This document shows, piece by piece, positions 9,120 through 16,948 of a DNA stretch of 64,000 nucleotides (position 1 is the stretch's first letter; every line of letters begins with the position of its first letter). Source of the DNA: Methylobacterium brachiatum (GTDB lineage Bacteria; Pseudomonadota; Alphaproteobacteria; Rhizobiales; Beijerinckiaceae). The position numbers and the translations under genes were made by a program. Below the pieces are notes generated by a model. It saw only the letters and a program-made list of their open reading frames with translations, had not been told where the DNA came from and ran no database searches. The DNA is taken from positions 31,589-95,588 of the forward strand of contig NZ_JAJALK010000017.1 in assembly GCF_020523825.1 (NCBI RefSeq), written 5' to 3'.

Positions 9120-9310
9120 TGGCGGTCGAGCTGGGTCCGATCGAGCAGGCGGATCCTGCCGGGCACGATCAGGATTACCTTCGAGCAGTCGAGAGGCCGT
9201 CAGCGTCCGGCTCACCGTCTCAGGGGTGAGGCCTCGAGGTCGTCGGCAATGTGCTGCGGACCCATGGGCAGCTCCAGGGTCACCGAAGTCACGACCGTGA
9301 CCAGAGCGCC
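9120..9310 (-). pseudogene. Remnant of a second Crp/Fnr-family regulator
   Basis: The minus strand encodes VTLELPMGPQHIADDL, then after a one-base shift GLTPETVSRTLT (the recognition helix), then after another shift IVPGRIRLLDRTQLDRHGG. In order these are the end of the wing, the helix-turn-helix and the C terminus of a Crp/Fnr protein. No effector domain was found upstream and the frame is broken at least twice. It lies in the same orientation directly upstream of the intact fnr-like gene, as a decayed tandem duplicate would. The recognition helix differs from that of the intact gene, so it is probably an old paralogue. Confidence 0.6.
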
Positions 9311-9366
9311 GCGCTGAATATCGCCCATTTTGGGTGTGAGACGCCGTGCCTGTCCCAGCATGGAAG

Positions 9367-9384
9367 CCCGCCTTTCAAGGCGGG
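9367..9384 (-). terminator. Hairpin after the 82-residue ORF
   Basis: CCCGCCTT and AAGGCGGG form a short stem seven bases beyond the stop of the minus-strand ORF at 9391-9639. There is no T-run, so termination is only suggested; its position supports the ORF being a real transcript. Confidence 0.35.
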
Positions 9385-9390
9385 GAGACG

Positions 9391-9639
9391 TCACGTCTTT
9401 GGCGATGGCTCGACGGCTGCCGCACCAAGTTGCGGCCTCGGTCCGCCCACTGGCTCGATCCCGTGCTTGCGCGCCTGAGCCACCAACCACCCGCCGAGCT
9501 TGAGGGCAGCGTTCCAGTCGAAATCAGCGTAGGCGTGCTCCTCGTCCCCATGCATCGTCAACGTGACGCCGTCCCTCCCTGCCTCAGCCCGAAGATCACC
9601 AGAGTGAAAGCGGGCCTCTACTTGGATGCTCTCACTCAA
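9391..9639 (-). CDS. Small acidic protein of unknown function
   Basis: An 82-residue frame starting at TTG 9639, with GAGGGGTGAGG a few bases upstream as a good ribosome-binding site. The sequence alternates charged and hydrophobic residues (VTLTMHGDEEHAYADFDWNAAL) like a small folded beta-alpha protein and has no signal or membrane segment. No family is recognised. A hairpin lies just after the stop. Coding is judged likely from the initiation site and residue composition, but the function is unknown. Confidence 0.45.
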   Translation of the reverse strand: MSESIQVEARFHSGDLRAEAGRDGVTLTMHGDEEHAYADFDWNAALKLGGWLVAQARKHGIEPVGGPRPQLGAAAVEPSPKT

Positions 9640-9798
9640 TGCCTCACCCCTCTGTCAGCCCAGACTTCCAAACGAACGCTTCATTCAGTCGGCTTCGGAG
9701 GCGAGCCGCTTCGACGGCTATGAACTAGACCATTCGAGGCATCGAAGGTCATTTCGCAGCGCTGCTTCGATTGGGTTCATGCCTGCGGCCGGACGTCC

Positions 9799-9812
9799 TT
9801 GCGCTAGATCAA
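9799..9812. promoter_or_regulatory. FNR-type half-palindrome before a small ORF
   Basis: TTGCG-CTAG-ATCAA shares the CTAGATCAA half with the site at 9044 and differs from the FNR consensus in two bases of the left half. It ends 57 bp before the ATG at 9869, a spacing compatible with a class II FNR-activated promoter. Confidence 0.45.
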
Positions 9813-9868
9813 AGCCATCAGCGCTTCGTCGCATCCAAACTTGCCTGCGATGGAGCGGAGGCCGATTG

Positions 9869-9967
9869 ATGCGCACCTATTTTGTCGCCTTCCACAAGGT
9901 CGTTGCTGACGATACCGGCCACGATCACCGCGTCCTGCAGCGGCAGATCGTAGTCCGCGAAGCCTAG
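9869..9967 (+). CDS. Short protein, probably truncated
   Basis: A 32-residue frame beginning MRTYFVAFHKVVADDTGHDH, with GGAG upstream of the ATG. The text resembles the N-terminal half of a family of small (about 70 residue) alphaproteobacterial proteins of unknown function; this resemblance is from memory and unverified. The stop comes early and the adjacent sequence belongs to a broken histidine kinase, so the 3' half was probably lost at a junction near 9968. An FNR-type site lies 57 bp upstream. Confidence 0.45.
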   Translation: MRTYFVAFHKVVADDTGHDHRVLQRQIVVREA

Positions 9968-9968
9968 A

Positions 9969-10084
9969 GGCGGTCACGGCACGCAGTTGATCCAGGAGGC
10001 GCTGCCCTACGCGCTGCAGGCCGAGGTCGACTACCACCTGGGACCGGATGGGGTGCGCTGCCGATTGAGATGCCGGTCTTCTGA
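9969..10084 (+). pseudogene. C-terminal scrap of an HWE-type histidine kinase
   Basis: The frame encodes GHGTQLIQEALPYALQAEVDYHLGPDGVRCR, the last ATP-binding segment of HWE/HisKA_2 sensor kinases (G-F/H-G-T-x-L-I). After CGATTG a one-base loss shifts the frame; the neighbouring frame completes the normal ending IEMPVF and a TGA at 10082-10084. No other part of a kinase lies upstream. It is a fused relic at a recombination junction. Confidence 0.6.
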
Positions 10085-10559
10085 CAAGTAACCTGACCGA
10101 TGCGCTCACCGGGCTCTTGAGCCACCTCGCCGAGCGTGACCGCGACTTGGCTGACGCGGATGCCGCCTTGCGGGATCTCCGCGCCGTGCTCGCCGCACAT
10201 GCGTGCAACCTCGAGCACGCGGGCGGCCCCGCCCCCGCCTGACGATCATCGTCGCCGGCCATACCCCACGTGGAACGAGCTGCTCTCTGAGGTAAGAGCA
10301 GCTCGCGCCAAGAGCGGGATTGAAGATTGCACACCATGCGTACTGTGCATTCAAAGAACCGGTGCCCGCCGCCTTTGTTCCGACGACTGTTCATCCCGCG
10401 ACCGGCACCGTTCTTGCGCACGTCGATCCGCGGTTGAGCCTTGGCCGTTGAGGAAGAATGGCTCGTCGGGCCAGCGCCGAACGGCGGTCACCCTCAGCGA
10501 GATCGACAAATCCCAGAATGCGTCTGCGCAAGCCGCTGCGGGCGAGAAAGGACGAGCGC
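10085..10559. other. Gene-poor stretch
   Basis: Nothing here has both a clear initiation site and a recognisable product. One plus-strand frame (10093-10242) encodes a leucine- and arginine-rich helical peptide (SHLAERDRDLADADAALRDL) but lacks a good start. It may be a small coiled-coil protein or chance. Confidence 0.3.
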
Positions 10560-10778
10560 GTGAAAACTGCCGCCGCTGGCCCGTGCCCCCTTTGCCAGGG
10601 TCGCACCTGGATCGATGTCCGGCCCGGCCAAACCTCGACCTTCCGTCAGCGCTGGCCGCTAGCGCGGTTTCTGCTTGGTTTGAACGACTGCCCGGCCTGT
10701 ATCCAACCCCAACAGGCGTCAGAGCCGCTGCCGGCCGCCACAGCTTCGCAGCAAATTTGGCATTTCCGAGAAACATAA
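10560..10778 (+). CDS. Possible small zinc-ribbon protein
   Basis: A GTG at 10560, preceded by AGGACGAG, opens a 72-residue frame with two CxxC pairs (PCPLCQGRTW and NDCPAC) about 35 residues apart, a spacing possible for a zinc ribbon. The rest of the sequence is unremarkable. A minus-strand frame of similar length overlaps it. No family is recognised, and it could be chance. Confidence 0.3.
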   Translation: MKTAAAGPCPLCQGRTWIDVRPGQTSTFRQRWPLARFLLGLNDCPACIQPQQASEPLPAATASQQIWHFRET

Positions 10779-10878
10779 GTGCAATCGCAGGAAAAAATCC
10801 GTTGTATCACTCAGTCGTACAGTCCTCCTGCAACAAACCACACAGGCCGACCGGGCGTTTCATCCGAGGAGATCCATC

Positions 10879-10995
10879 GTGCTCGACCACGCTGTGACCG
10901 GCCCGACCTTAGGTGTCGACAGGATCTCGCTATGCCTGATCGTCGGCCTCGTCGCCGCCGAAGCGACCGTGTTGCTCGGCCTGTTCTGGATTTGA
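10879..10995 (+). CDS. 38-residue single-pass membrane peptide
   Basis: A GTG at 10879 follows GAGGAG by nine bases. The frame encodes a short polar N terminus and one hydrophobic helix (LCLIVGLVAAEATVLLGLFW) ending at TGA. The pattern of strong ribosome-binding site plus one transmembrane segment is typical of real small membrane proteins. No toxin-antitoxin partner is recognised. Function unknown. Confidence 0.45.
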   Translation: MLDHAVTGPTLGVDRISLCLIVGLVAAEATVLLGLFWI

Positions 10996-11150
10996 GAGCC
11001 GCCGGGGAAAACGCGGCGGGACAAAAAATTCAGAAGACCGTATTTTGTGCACGCAGCGGACCCGATCGCGCGATGTTGAACCGCGTGAGTTGATCGAGCC
11101 ATCGAGGGTGCGGTACTCACGACAGTACCTCGGGATGTCTTGATAGAACC

Positions 11151-11200
11151 TCCTGCCGGGTAGCGGGGACGCATCGCTGCGTCACCGCTACCCGGCAGGA
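11151..11200. repeat. 50-nt nearly perfect hairpin
   Basis: TCCTGCCGGGTAGCGG (11151-11166) pairs perfectly with CCGCTACCCGGCAGGA (11185-11200). Inside, GACGCA (11168-11173) pairs with TGCGTC (11178-11183) around a TCGC loop, so almost all of the 50 nt is paired. No T-run follows on either strand, so it is not a standard terminator. It lies 11 bp upstream of the tnpB remnant and may be an IS200/IS605 end or a REP-like element. Confidence 0.7.
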
Positions 11201-11210
11201 AAAGGTTAAG

Positions 11211-11700
11211 TGGCGCGAGGATAACATCGGTCTCGATCTATCCTCTCGAGGTCTCTCCGTCGATTTGCGCGAACGCCTGCGCTCGGCGCAGGTGGAGGTC
11301 GCGCGGCTGTGGAACAATATTGCCGGCTATCACCATCTTTGCCGACAGGTGAATGAGCCGTGGCCTTCTGAGACCGAACTTCGCGCTGAGACGAAGGGCG
11401 GCCGGTATGGCCTGAATAGCCAAACGGTCCAGTCGATCGTCGCGCGATTCATCGCCAACGTCGATGCTGTCCGTACGCGCCGCCCGCGGGCCTGGGGCGC
11501 AGCGTTGGTTGCGAATTCCCTAACGTGAGAAGCGCTTCCAGCCCCTGCCCTGGTCGGCTCAAGCCGTAAATTACGACTTGCTGGCGAAGCGCCTGGTGCT
11601 GCCGATGGGCCGCGGTAACCGCGCGCTCGAGCTCCGGCTCAACCTGGACTGCAGATGCTTCAGACTCGCTCCCCAAACCGAATCGCACAAGGCCCCGTAG
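11211..11700 (+). pseudogene. N-terminal half of a TnpB-family gene
   Basis: The frame from about 11211 reads LRSAQVEVARLWNNIAGYHH, then GLNSQTVQSIVARFIANVD, matching the N-terminal helical region of OrfB/TnpB proteins. A frame change near 11522 is followed by EKRFQPLPWSAQAV and RLVLPMGRGNRALELRLNL, the beta-barrel (wedge) segment. The RuvC catalytic half and the zinc ribbon are missing. It ends within 20 bp of the 3' end of sspD, so it may mark the edge of the island. Confidence 0.65.
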
Positions 11701-11717
11701 CCCGGGCGTGCCGCCGA

Positions 11718-12536
11718 TCAAATCGTACAGATGACACACGCCGCGTCGTCGTCTTCGCTCGGTGGTGCGAAGCGATTGGCGTAGACCTCCGCCAAGGTCA
11801 GGTCGGCGCGTGTCTCCTCGCGATTGGCGCGGCGGCGCTCAGCCTCCCGCCGGACCGCTGCCGCGCGCTCCGGGCGCTCCAACTCCTCGAGGCTCTCTCC
11901 CTGACTCCAGGTGAAGACATTTCCACTGCCAGGATACGGGCGCTCGTAGACCTTTGCGGCCTCATAAAGATCGGGATACTTATCCTTGAGCTGTAACCAC
12001 TCGATCTTCTGCTGGTAGAAGCAGAAGAAACAACCCGAGCGGGTCCGCCCCCATTCGGTATAAGGGGGCATACCGACGCCGGAATCGCGGAGGATGCGCT
12101 CGATGTCGGCGAGCTTCAGGCCGTCCTCCCGGAACGGGTAGACGGGCGTGATGTTCGGCTTGTGACTAATGTACCCGGATCGCTCCTCATCGGCACGCAG
12201 GCCGACATAGTTCAGCACCGGCTCTTCGCCAATGAATGTCTCGAATGGCTTCAGTTTGAGCATCTTGGTGCACCAGCGGCGATGATTTGAGGGAATCATC
12301 CCGCCGTAAACGTCGTACCAATGATCGAACCCCTGGTCAGCGTTCAGTCGGATCACTGGCTTTCCAAGATAATCCTGAATGCGATCGAGGTACGCGTAGG
12401 TCTCAGGTAGCTCCTTACCGGTGTCGTTGAAGACGTACTCCATCTGCGGGATCCGCTCGCGCATGTAGAGGGCGAGCGCGGCACTGTCTTTGCCTCCCGA
12501 CAAGCTCAAGACGTGACGGGGCGGCGCGTCAGGCAT
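11718..12536 (-). CDS. sspD: SspD-like ATP pyrophosphatase (PAPS-reductase family)
   Basis: A 272-residue member of the PAPS-reductase/ATP-pyrophosphatase superfamily, also related to DndC. The PP-loop SGGKDS lies at residues 13-18 and FNDTGKELPETYAYL follows the second strand. RRWCTKMLKLKP has a Cys at 89, SGCFFC gives Cys 169 and 172, and CVIC is near the C terminus. In the phosphorothioation pathway this enzyme would adenylate the DNA backbone or carry sulfur from the desulfurase. It is the last gene of the operon and its ATG overlaps the end of sspC by 8 bp. Assignment to Ssp rather than Dnd rests on the partners (DUF4007 protein and large ATPase, with no DndB, DndD or DndE). Confidence 0.85.
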   Translation of the reverse strand: MPDAPPRHVLSLSGGKDSAALALYMRERIPQMEYVFNDTGKELPETYAYLDRIQDYLGKPVIRLNADQGFDHWYDVYGGMIPSNHRRWCTKMLKLKPFETFIGEEPVLNYVGLRADEERSGYISHKPNITPVYPFREDGLKLADIERILRDSGVGMPPYTEWGRTRSGCFFCFYQQKIEWLQLKDKYPDLYEAAKVYERPYPGSGNVFTWSQGESLEELERPERAAAVRREAERRRANREETRADLTLAEVYANRFAPPSEDDDAACVICTI

Positions 12537-15500
12537 GGAGATTGTCCTTTGTCGCGCGGGTGTGAACCTCCTCGCTCAGAAGTTGACCGAGCAGGAACGC
12601 CGCATCCCCACGGCCCTGGAGCAGGGCCCGGATCTGGTCCGCGAGCTCTTCGCGGCCTCCGGGATCGGGATGAACGACGAGAGAGGCCTCCCCACCATCA
12701 GGTGAGACCACGTGAACGCTGAGAACCGGCGCCTTGGCGGCGGCGCCCGCTCGAGCCGCGGCCAGCCAGCGTGCCAAGCGCGGGACGAGTGCGCGCACCT
12801 CAAAGGCAAAGACATCGAGGTCCCGGTCCCGCCACGCGTCAGGGCGTCGGCCCGTGAGCAGGCTCGCGATCGAATCGATCCAGGCCTCGTCCGACATGCC
12901 CGGGTCGGCCGAACGTCGCACGAAGGCGCGCATCCGCGAGTCAGTCAAAGCAGTTTCGAACGGGAGATATTCGAGGCGCACAAGGTCGCGCACACGCCCG
13001 ACATCGCGCGCGCTGAAGGCTTCGACAAGGATCTTGGTGGCTTCGGCCCTCAGCCGCTCGTAAGCCGCCCCGATCTCCTCAAGACAGTCGTCGAGGAGCG
13101 TGGCGTACAGCTCAGCGTTCAGAGCCGTCCCCGGCTCCGGCGCCAGGCCGCAAGCGGATGGCAGCGCTTCAAAGACGAGATCGATCGGGTCCCGTGCCTT
13201 CTCGAGAGCCGCGCGGACAGCCTGGGCGAGCGGCCCGATTGAGCGCGTCTCCCGCGTGTACCCGGGCAGCGCCAGGAACCAGCGCATCAGGCTTTCGGTG
13301 ATGCTGGCCGCTTCCGGAAGGGGCTGCGTATTTCGCCAGATCGCGAGATCGGAGGCGAGACGGTTTAGGACACACTCCCTGCTCGGTTCGCGAGCGACGA
13401 GGCGGACGGCGAAATTCCGCGGATTGCGTGCGACGCGCATCAGCAGCGCGCCCGTGACCTCGGGTACAAAGCTGTTGCGCTCGAACAGGGCGGCATCCTG
13501 ACGACGGGCGAGGATGAAGGCGGTCAGCAGCACAAGGGAGACCCCCTGCCGAAGGCCGTAGGGTGCCTGCGCCAGCCGCATCATGGCGGTCTCGAGGTCG
13601 ATGGGCTTTGCGGCATCCGCCAGCATCGTCTCCAAGCCCTGCCACACGGCTGCCCAGCGCGCCGGGTGGCCGGGTGGGGGCGGCGCGAACGCCCACTGGC
13701 CACGCTCATTCGCCCGGTGCAATCCACCGGCCTGGAGAACGGAGAGGAGCACAGCCCGCTCCGGCGGAGTGCCCGTCAAGCCGAGATTGGGGTCCGTGCC
13801 GTTCGTGGCCATGAGTTCGAGCAGGCGCATCCTGGCGCTGGCAGCAGCCGACGACAGCTTCGAGCGGTTGATCAGCTCGTTATGGACGATCGGAGCACCG
13901 GCAAAGACCGCGTCGCAAACGTCGCTGAGCAACCTGTGCAAGGCGGCACGATCCGGAACGGTGACGACGCGTCCCGCATGCAGCCAGATGGCTGACGCGT
14001 CACCGTCGGAGGCCGGGCCGGTGAGCGGCGCGAGCGCATCGGCCAGCGCGGCACCCGCCTCCGTGAGCCGCTCGCGCACCTCGCGCCTGGCAAGATCATC
14101 GACGGCGAGCTCCTCGCAATTGTCCGCGACCCACTGCCAGACCTTCAGTTCGCTCGCCGCGGCGAGAACTGTGGGGGAAACCTGGCGCACACAGTGCACG
14201 ATGGCTGGACCGGCATCAGCCATCGCGGCGTTCACCGCGGTTGTCAGGTCCTCGTCGGGATGGACCGGATGGACGACAACCCAACCGTCAATGCCCGGTG
14301 GCGGCAGAGTTTGTGTCGCGTCCGAAAGCGCGAACCGCACTCCGAAGGCCCGCAGCGTACCGGTCTCGTGATAATGCTTGTGCGCGACGATCGGCCGAGG
14401 CGCTGGAAGCGCGGCCAGGACGGCGGTGACGCGCGTTACGCCCGCGACCTGACGGCGAGCCTCTTCCAACCATCCATCCAGATCGGCGCTGCTGCTGGCC
14501 CAAAGACAGTAGTCCGAGCGGTGCGGGCGTCTGTAGATCATCCGGCGTCGAACGAGCGCGTCGAGGGCTTCGAGAACGGCGTCGCGAGGCTGGGTATCAA
14601 GGCAGAACGCCAAGCTCTCGGCGTCGGCTCGCAGACCTGGGAGCGGCTCGAGGATGCTGAGCAGGCCGACGCATTTCAGAACAGCCGCCTCGAGAGCCGG
14701 CATATCGCGGTGGACCGTCAACGTGTCGGAGAGCAAACGCCAGCGGCGCGCGAGCAGGCCGTCGCGCGGTCCCCCCTCCCCGCGAGCGGCCAAATGGTCG
14801 AAGAGGTGGCCGAGCTGGTACCAGTTGTCAGCCGTATAGGCAGAATTGGCGGCGAAATCCTGAAAGCCGCTCGGCTCGGAGCTCTGCAGGAAACTGATAG
14901 CGGACCGCTCATTCTGTCCGAACCGCCGGGCCATTGCCGCAAGGGCCACCACGGATGTCGGATGCAGCGGATAGAGGCGGCGTCCCAGCGCGCCGATCTC
15001 GGCTCCTCGCCCAGGGAAGAGGCCGAGACGCGCCGCCTGCTCATAGACCGCATCAGCCGCGGCTACGATGGCCGGCTTGTGCTTGCCGCGTACCTGAATG
15101 GCCTCCGCCAGCAAGAAGGCCATTTGCTCGACCGATTCCTGAAACGGCAGGTCCTCGAAGCGCTCTGCGGAACGGGACCACTCCTCGCGAACCGTCTGCC
15201 CCAGGCCTGAGGCGTACTCGGAAAAGCGCTGGTGGAGGACGCCGACGATCGCAAGCGGCGCCTCGCCCGACCCGGCAGCGAGTTCGCCAAGGGCCTGAAA
15301 GAACGTCGTATCGCTTCCGCCCCTCCGCGAGGCGGCGTACTCAAGGCACCGACCCATTTCATCGATGATCAGGAGGACGCCTCCTCCCCCATCCCGCGAG
15401 CGGTCGACGTACCGCGCGAACTCGCGCAGGGTCTCGAGAACCTCTGCGTCCTCGCAACGTCCGTCCCGGCGCTCGCCTTGGAGGCGCGCGACCGTTTCGA

Positions 15501-15948
15501 AGACAGCGGGCCGCCGACCTGGAGCGCGCCAGTCGTCGAGCTTGCGCGCGAGCGCTTCGAGGATCAGATCCGCGAGGGGTGCGCGCCGCCCAACGATCAC
15601 GAGCGGCTCGTAGGCGCGCGTGGCCTTCAATTCGGGAACACGGTCCGGACAGCGCGCGCGAAGCAGACGCGTCGCCGCGGCGGCCTGCTCCTTCTCCGAG
15701 AACAGGCGGGCGAGGAACAGGAGAAATGCGGATTTTCCCGCCCCGTAGGGTCCGGTGATCCGAAATGCGCGATGGGTCGACCCAACGGCCAAGCCGCGAA
15801 GAAGCCGGTGCAGCGTGTCGTCGACCGTCGGCGTCGGCACATAGCCTTCAAGGGCACTTGAGTCGTCGAGATCGCGTAGGACGTCGATCGACCGAACGTA
15901 ACGGCGCGCGACGGCGATCCGGTCGGCAATGCAGGACAGGTCGGTCAC
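12529..15948 (-). CDS. sspC: SspC-like large P-loop ATPase
   Basis: A 1139-residue protein with Walker A GPYGAGKSAF at about residues 66-75 and Walker B VLLIIDEMGRC near 190-200. It reads as an AAA-type NTPase domain fused to a long C-terminal region of mostly helical segments with no recognised enzyme motif. The GTG at 15948 overlaps the sspB stop as GTGA, giving tight coupling and excluding the Arg-rich upstream extension. Position and partners match SspC, the ATPase that supports single-strand phosphorothioation. Its precise role is not established here, and naming it as SspC rather than another operon-linked ATPase depends mainly on context. Confidence 0.8.
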   Translation of the reverse strand: MTDLSCIADRIAVARRYVRSIDVLRDLDDSSALEGYVPTPTVDDTLHRLLRGLAVGSTHRAFRITGPYGAGKSAFLLFLARLFSEKEQAAAATRLLRARCPDRVPELKATRAYEPLVIVGRRAPLADLILEALARKLDDWRAPGRRPAVFETVARLQGERRDGRCEDAEVLETLREFARYVDRSRDGGGGVLLIIDEMGRCLEYAASRRGGSDTTFFQALGELAAGSGEAPLAIVGVLHQRFSEYASGLGQTVREEWSRSAERFEDLPFQESVEQMAFLLAEAIQVRGKHKPAIVAAADAVYEQAARLGLFPGRGAEIGALGRRLYPLHPTSVVALAAMARRFGQNERSAISFLQSSEPSGFQDFAANSAYTADNWYQLGHLFDHLAARGEGGPRDGLLARRWRLLSDTLTVHRDMPALEAAVLKCVGLLSILEPLPGLRADAESLAFCLDTQPRDAVLEALDALVRRRMIYRRPHRSDYCLWASSSADLDGWLEEARRQVAGVTRVTAVLAALPAPRPIVAHKHYHETGTLRAFGVRFALSDATQTLPPPGIDGWVVVHPVHPDEDLTTAVNAAMADAGPAIVHCVRQVSPTVLAAASELKVWQWVADNCEELAVDDLARREVRERLTEAGAALADALAPLTGPASDGDASAIWLHAGRVVTVPDRAALHRLLSDVCDAVFAGAPIVHNELINRSKLSSAAASARMRLLELMATNGTDPNLGLTGTPPERAVLLSVLQAGGLHRANERGQWAFAPPPPGHPARWAAVWQGLETMLADAAKPIDLETAMMRLAQAPYGLRQGVSLVLLTAFILARRQDAALFERNSFVPEVTGALLMRVARNPRNFAVRLVAREPSRECVLNRLASDLAIWRNTQPLPEAASITESLMRWFLALPGYTRETRSIGPLAQAVRAALEKARDPIDLVFEALPSACGLAPEPGTALNAELYATLLDDCLEEIGAAYERLRAEATKILVEAFSARDVGRVRDLVRLEYLPFETALTDSRMRAFVRRSADPGMSDEAWIDSIASLLTGRRPDAWRDRDLDVFAFEVRALVPRLARWLAAARAGAAAKAPVLSVHVVSPDGGEASLVVHPDPGGREELADQIRALLQGRGDAAFLLGQLLSEEVHTRATKDNLHA

Positions 15949-16829
15949 GCGGCAGCCTCTTGAAGATGGGACAGGGCATCTTCGCGCAAGGCCACGAGAT
16001 GCATGCCGCCGACGCCGTCCTCGCGAACCGCGAAACTTGGCACCGCGCGGCACATCGCTTCCAACCGGTCCAGCAGCGCCGCCTCGTCGAGCTTGAGCAC
16101 CTTACCCGGGGCAAAGCGCTCGTGCAGCAAGGCTCGAAGCGAGACGGTGCGGTTCTCGCCCAAGCGATTTCGCCAATGGTCGAGCAGAATGTGCGCGAAG
16201 GCCGCCACGGTCAGGCCAGGCTTCGGTCCGCGCGGCATCTTGACGATCTGATCACCGACCCCCTCGACCAAGCGGCAGAGCCGCAGCTCCTGCAGAGGGC
16301 AGCCGAGCGTATCTTCCAAGACGAGCTCACTTTGGTCCGAACCCGCGTAACACTGCAAGAACACCGCGACGTGCGTGCTGAGGGTCGCCGGGCTGATCTC
16401 ACCGCGAGTCCGCATAGCCCGTTGGCGTACCATGTTGGTGAGGTGCCGACGCGAGATCTCAGGATCGGAGATCTCGTCGAACACCACGTTCCAAGCGCCG
16501 AGATGCCCCCGCGTCGTCAAAGCCCAGTGCAGCTGCCAGAGGGTCTCGGTCTTCTCAACATAGCGGTCGCGCCCGTGCACGGGATCTAGGATCGCGGTCG
16601 CCAGCGGTGTCGGGTGAACGGCCCGCCCGTCTGGCGCCAGCAATCCGAAAGCGTCGCCCCAAAAACGCAGGGCTCGCACCATGTTCTTTCCCAATCCAAG
16701 CCGGGCGATGGCCGCGTCTTCGTCGGCGAACAACTTGGAGTCGTCGGCGACAGCGTCGTACAGCTTCGGCAGCCACCCATAGCGCAACGCGAAGCTCTCA
16801 TGGCCGGAGTAGGCTTCACGCACGCTCAT
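15945..16829 (-). CDS. sspB: SspB-like DUF4007 protein
   Basis: A 294-residue protein opening MSVREAYSGHESFALRYGWL, followed by LFADEDAAIARLGLGKNMVRALRFWGDAFGLL. This N-terminal signature (GHESFALRYGWLPK plus LGVGKNMV-RYW) is that of DUF4007. In the Ssp system the DUF4007 protein is SspB, described as a DNA nickase needed for the modification. The ATG at 16829 has GAGAG about eight bases upstream; a GTG at 16850 would add seven residues. It ends in a GTGA overlap with sspC and starts 98 bp (to 119 bp) after sspA. No restriction-like extra domain is fused. Confidence 0.85.
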   Translation of the reverse strand: MSVREAYSGHESFALRYGWLPKLYDAVADDSKLFADEDAAIARLGLGKNMVRALRFWGDAFGLLAPDGRAVHPTPLATAILDPVHGRDRYVEKTETLWQLHWALTTRGHLGAWNVVFDEISDPEISRRHLTNMVRQRAMRTRGEISPATLSTHVAVFLQCYAGSDQSELVLEDTLGCPLQELRLCRLVEGVGDQIVKMPRGPKPGLTVAAFAHILLDHWRNRLGENRTVSLRALLHERFAPGKVLKLDEAALLDRLEAMCRAVPSFAVREDGVGGMHLVALREDALSHLQEAAA

Positions 16830-16948
16830 ACGCACTCTCGGATCCGGCACAGCCTTTGGGGACGGGCCCTATGATCGTCGCCGCCGCGGTCGCCAACAAG
16901 GGCCTGCAGGCCACGACCCACCGCTTTTGCGACGCAGCGCATCGAGTT

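Noticed and set aside
9969..10084. The HWE kinase end as a functional small protein
   Set aside because: There is no start codon with a ribosome-binding site and the conserved C terminus is in another frame.
10351..10776. A 141-codon minus-strand frame opposite the zinc-ribbon candidate
   Set aside because: No ribosome-binding site and an Arg/Ala/Ser-rich chance-like composition.
11151..11200. The large hairpin as a Rho-independent terminator for the ssp operon
   Set aside because: It lies more than 500 bp beyond sspD, there is no T-run on either strand, and a tnpB relic intervenes.
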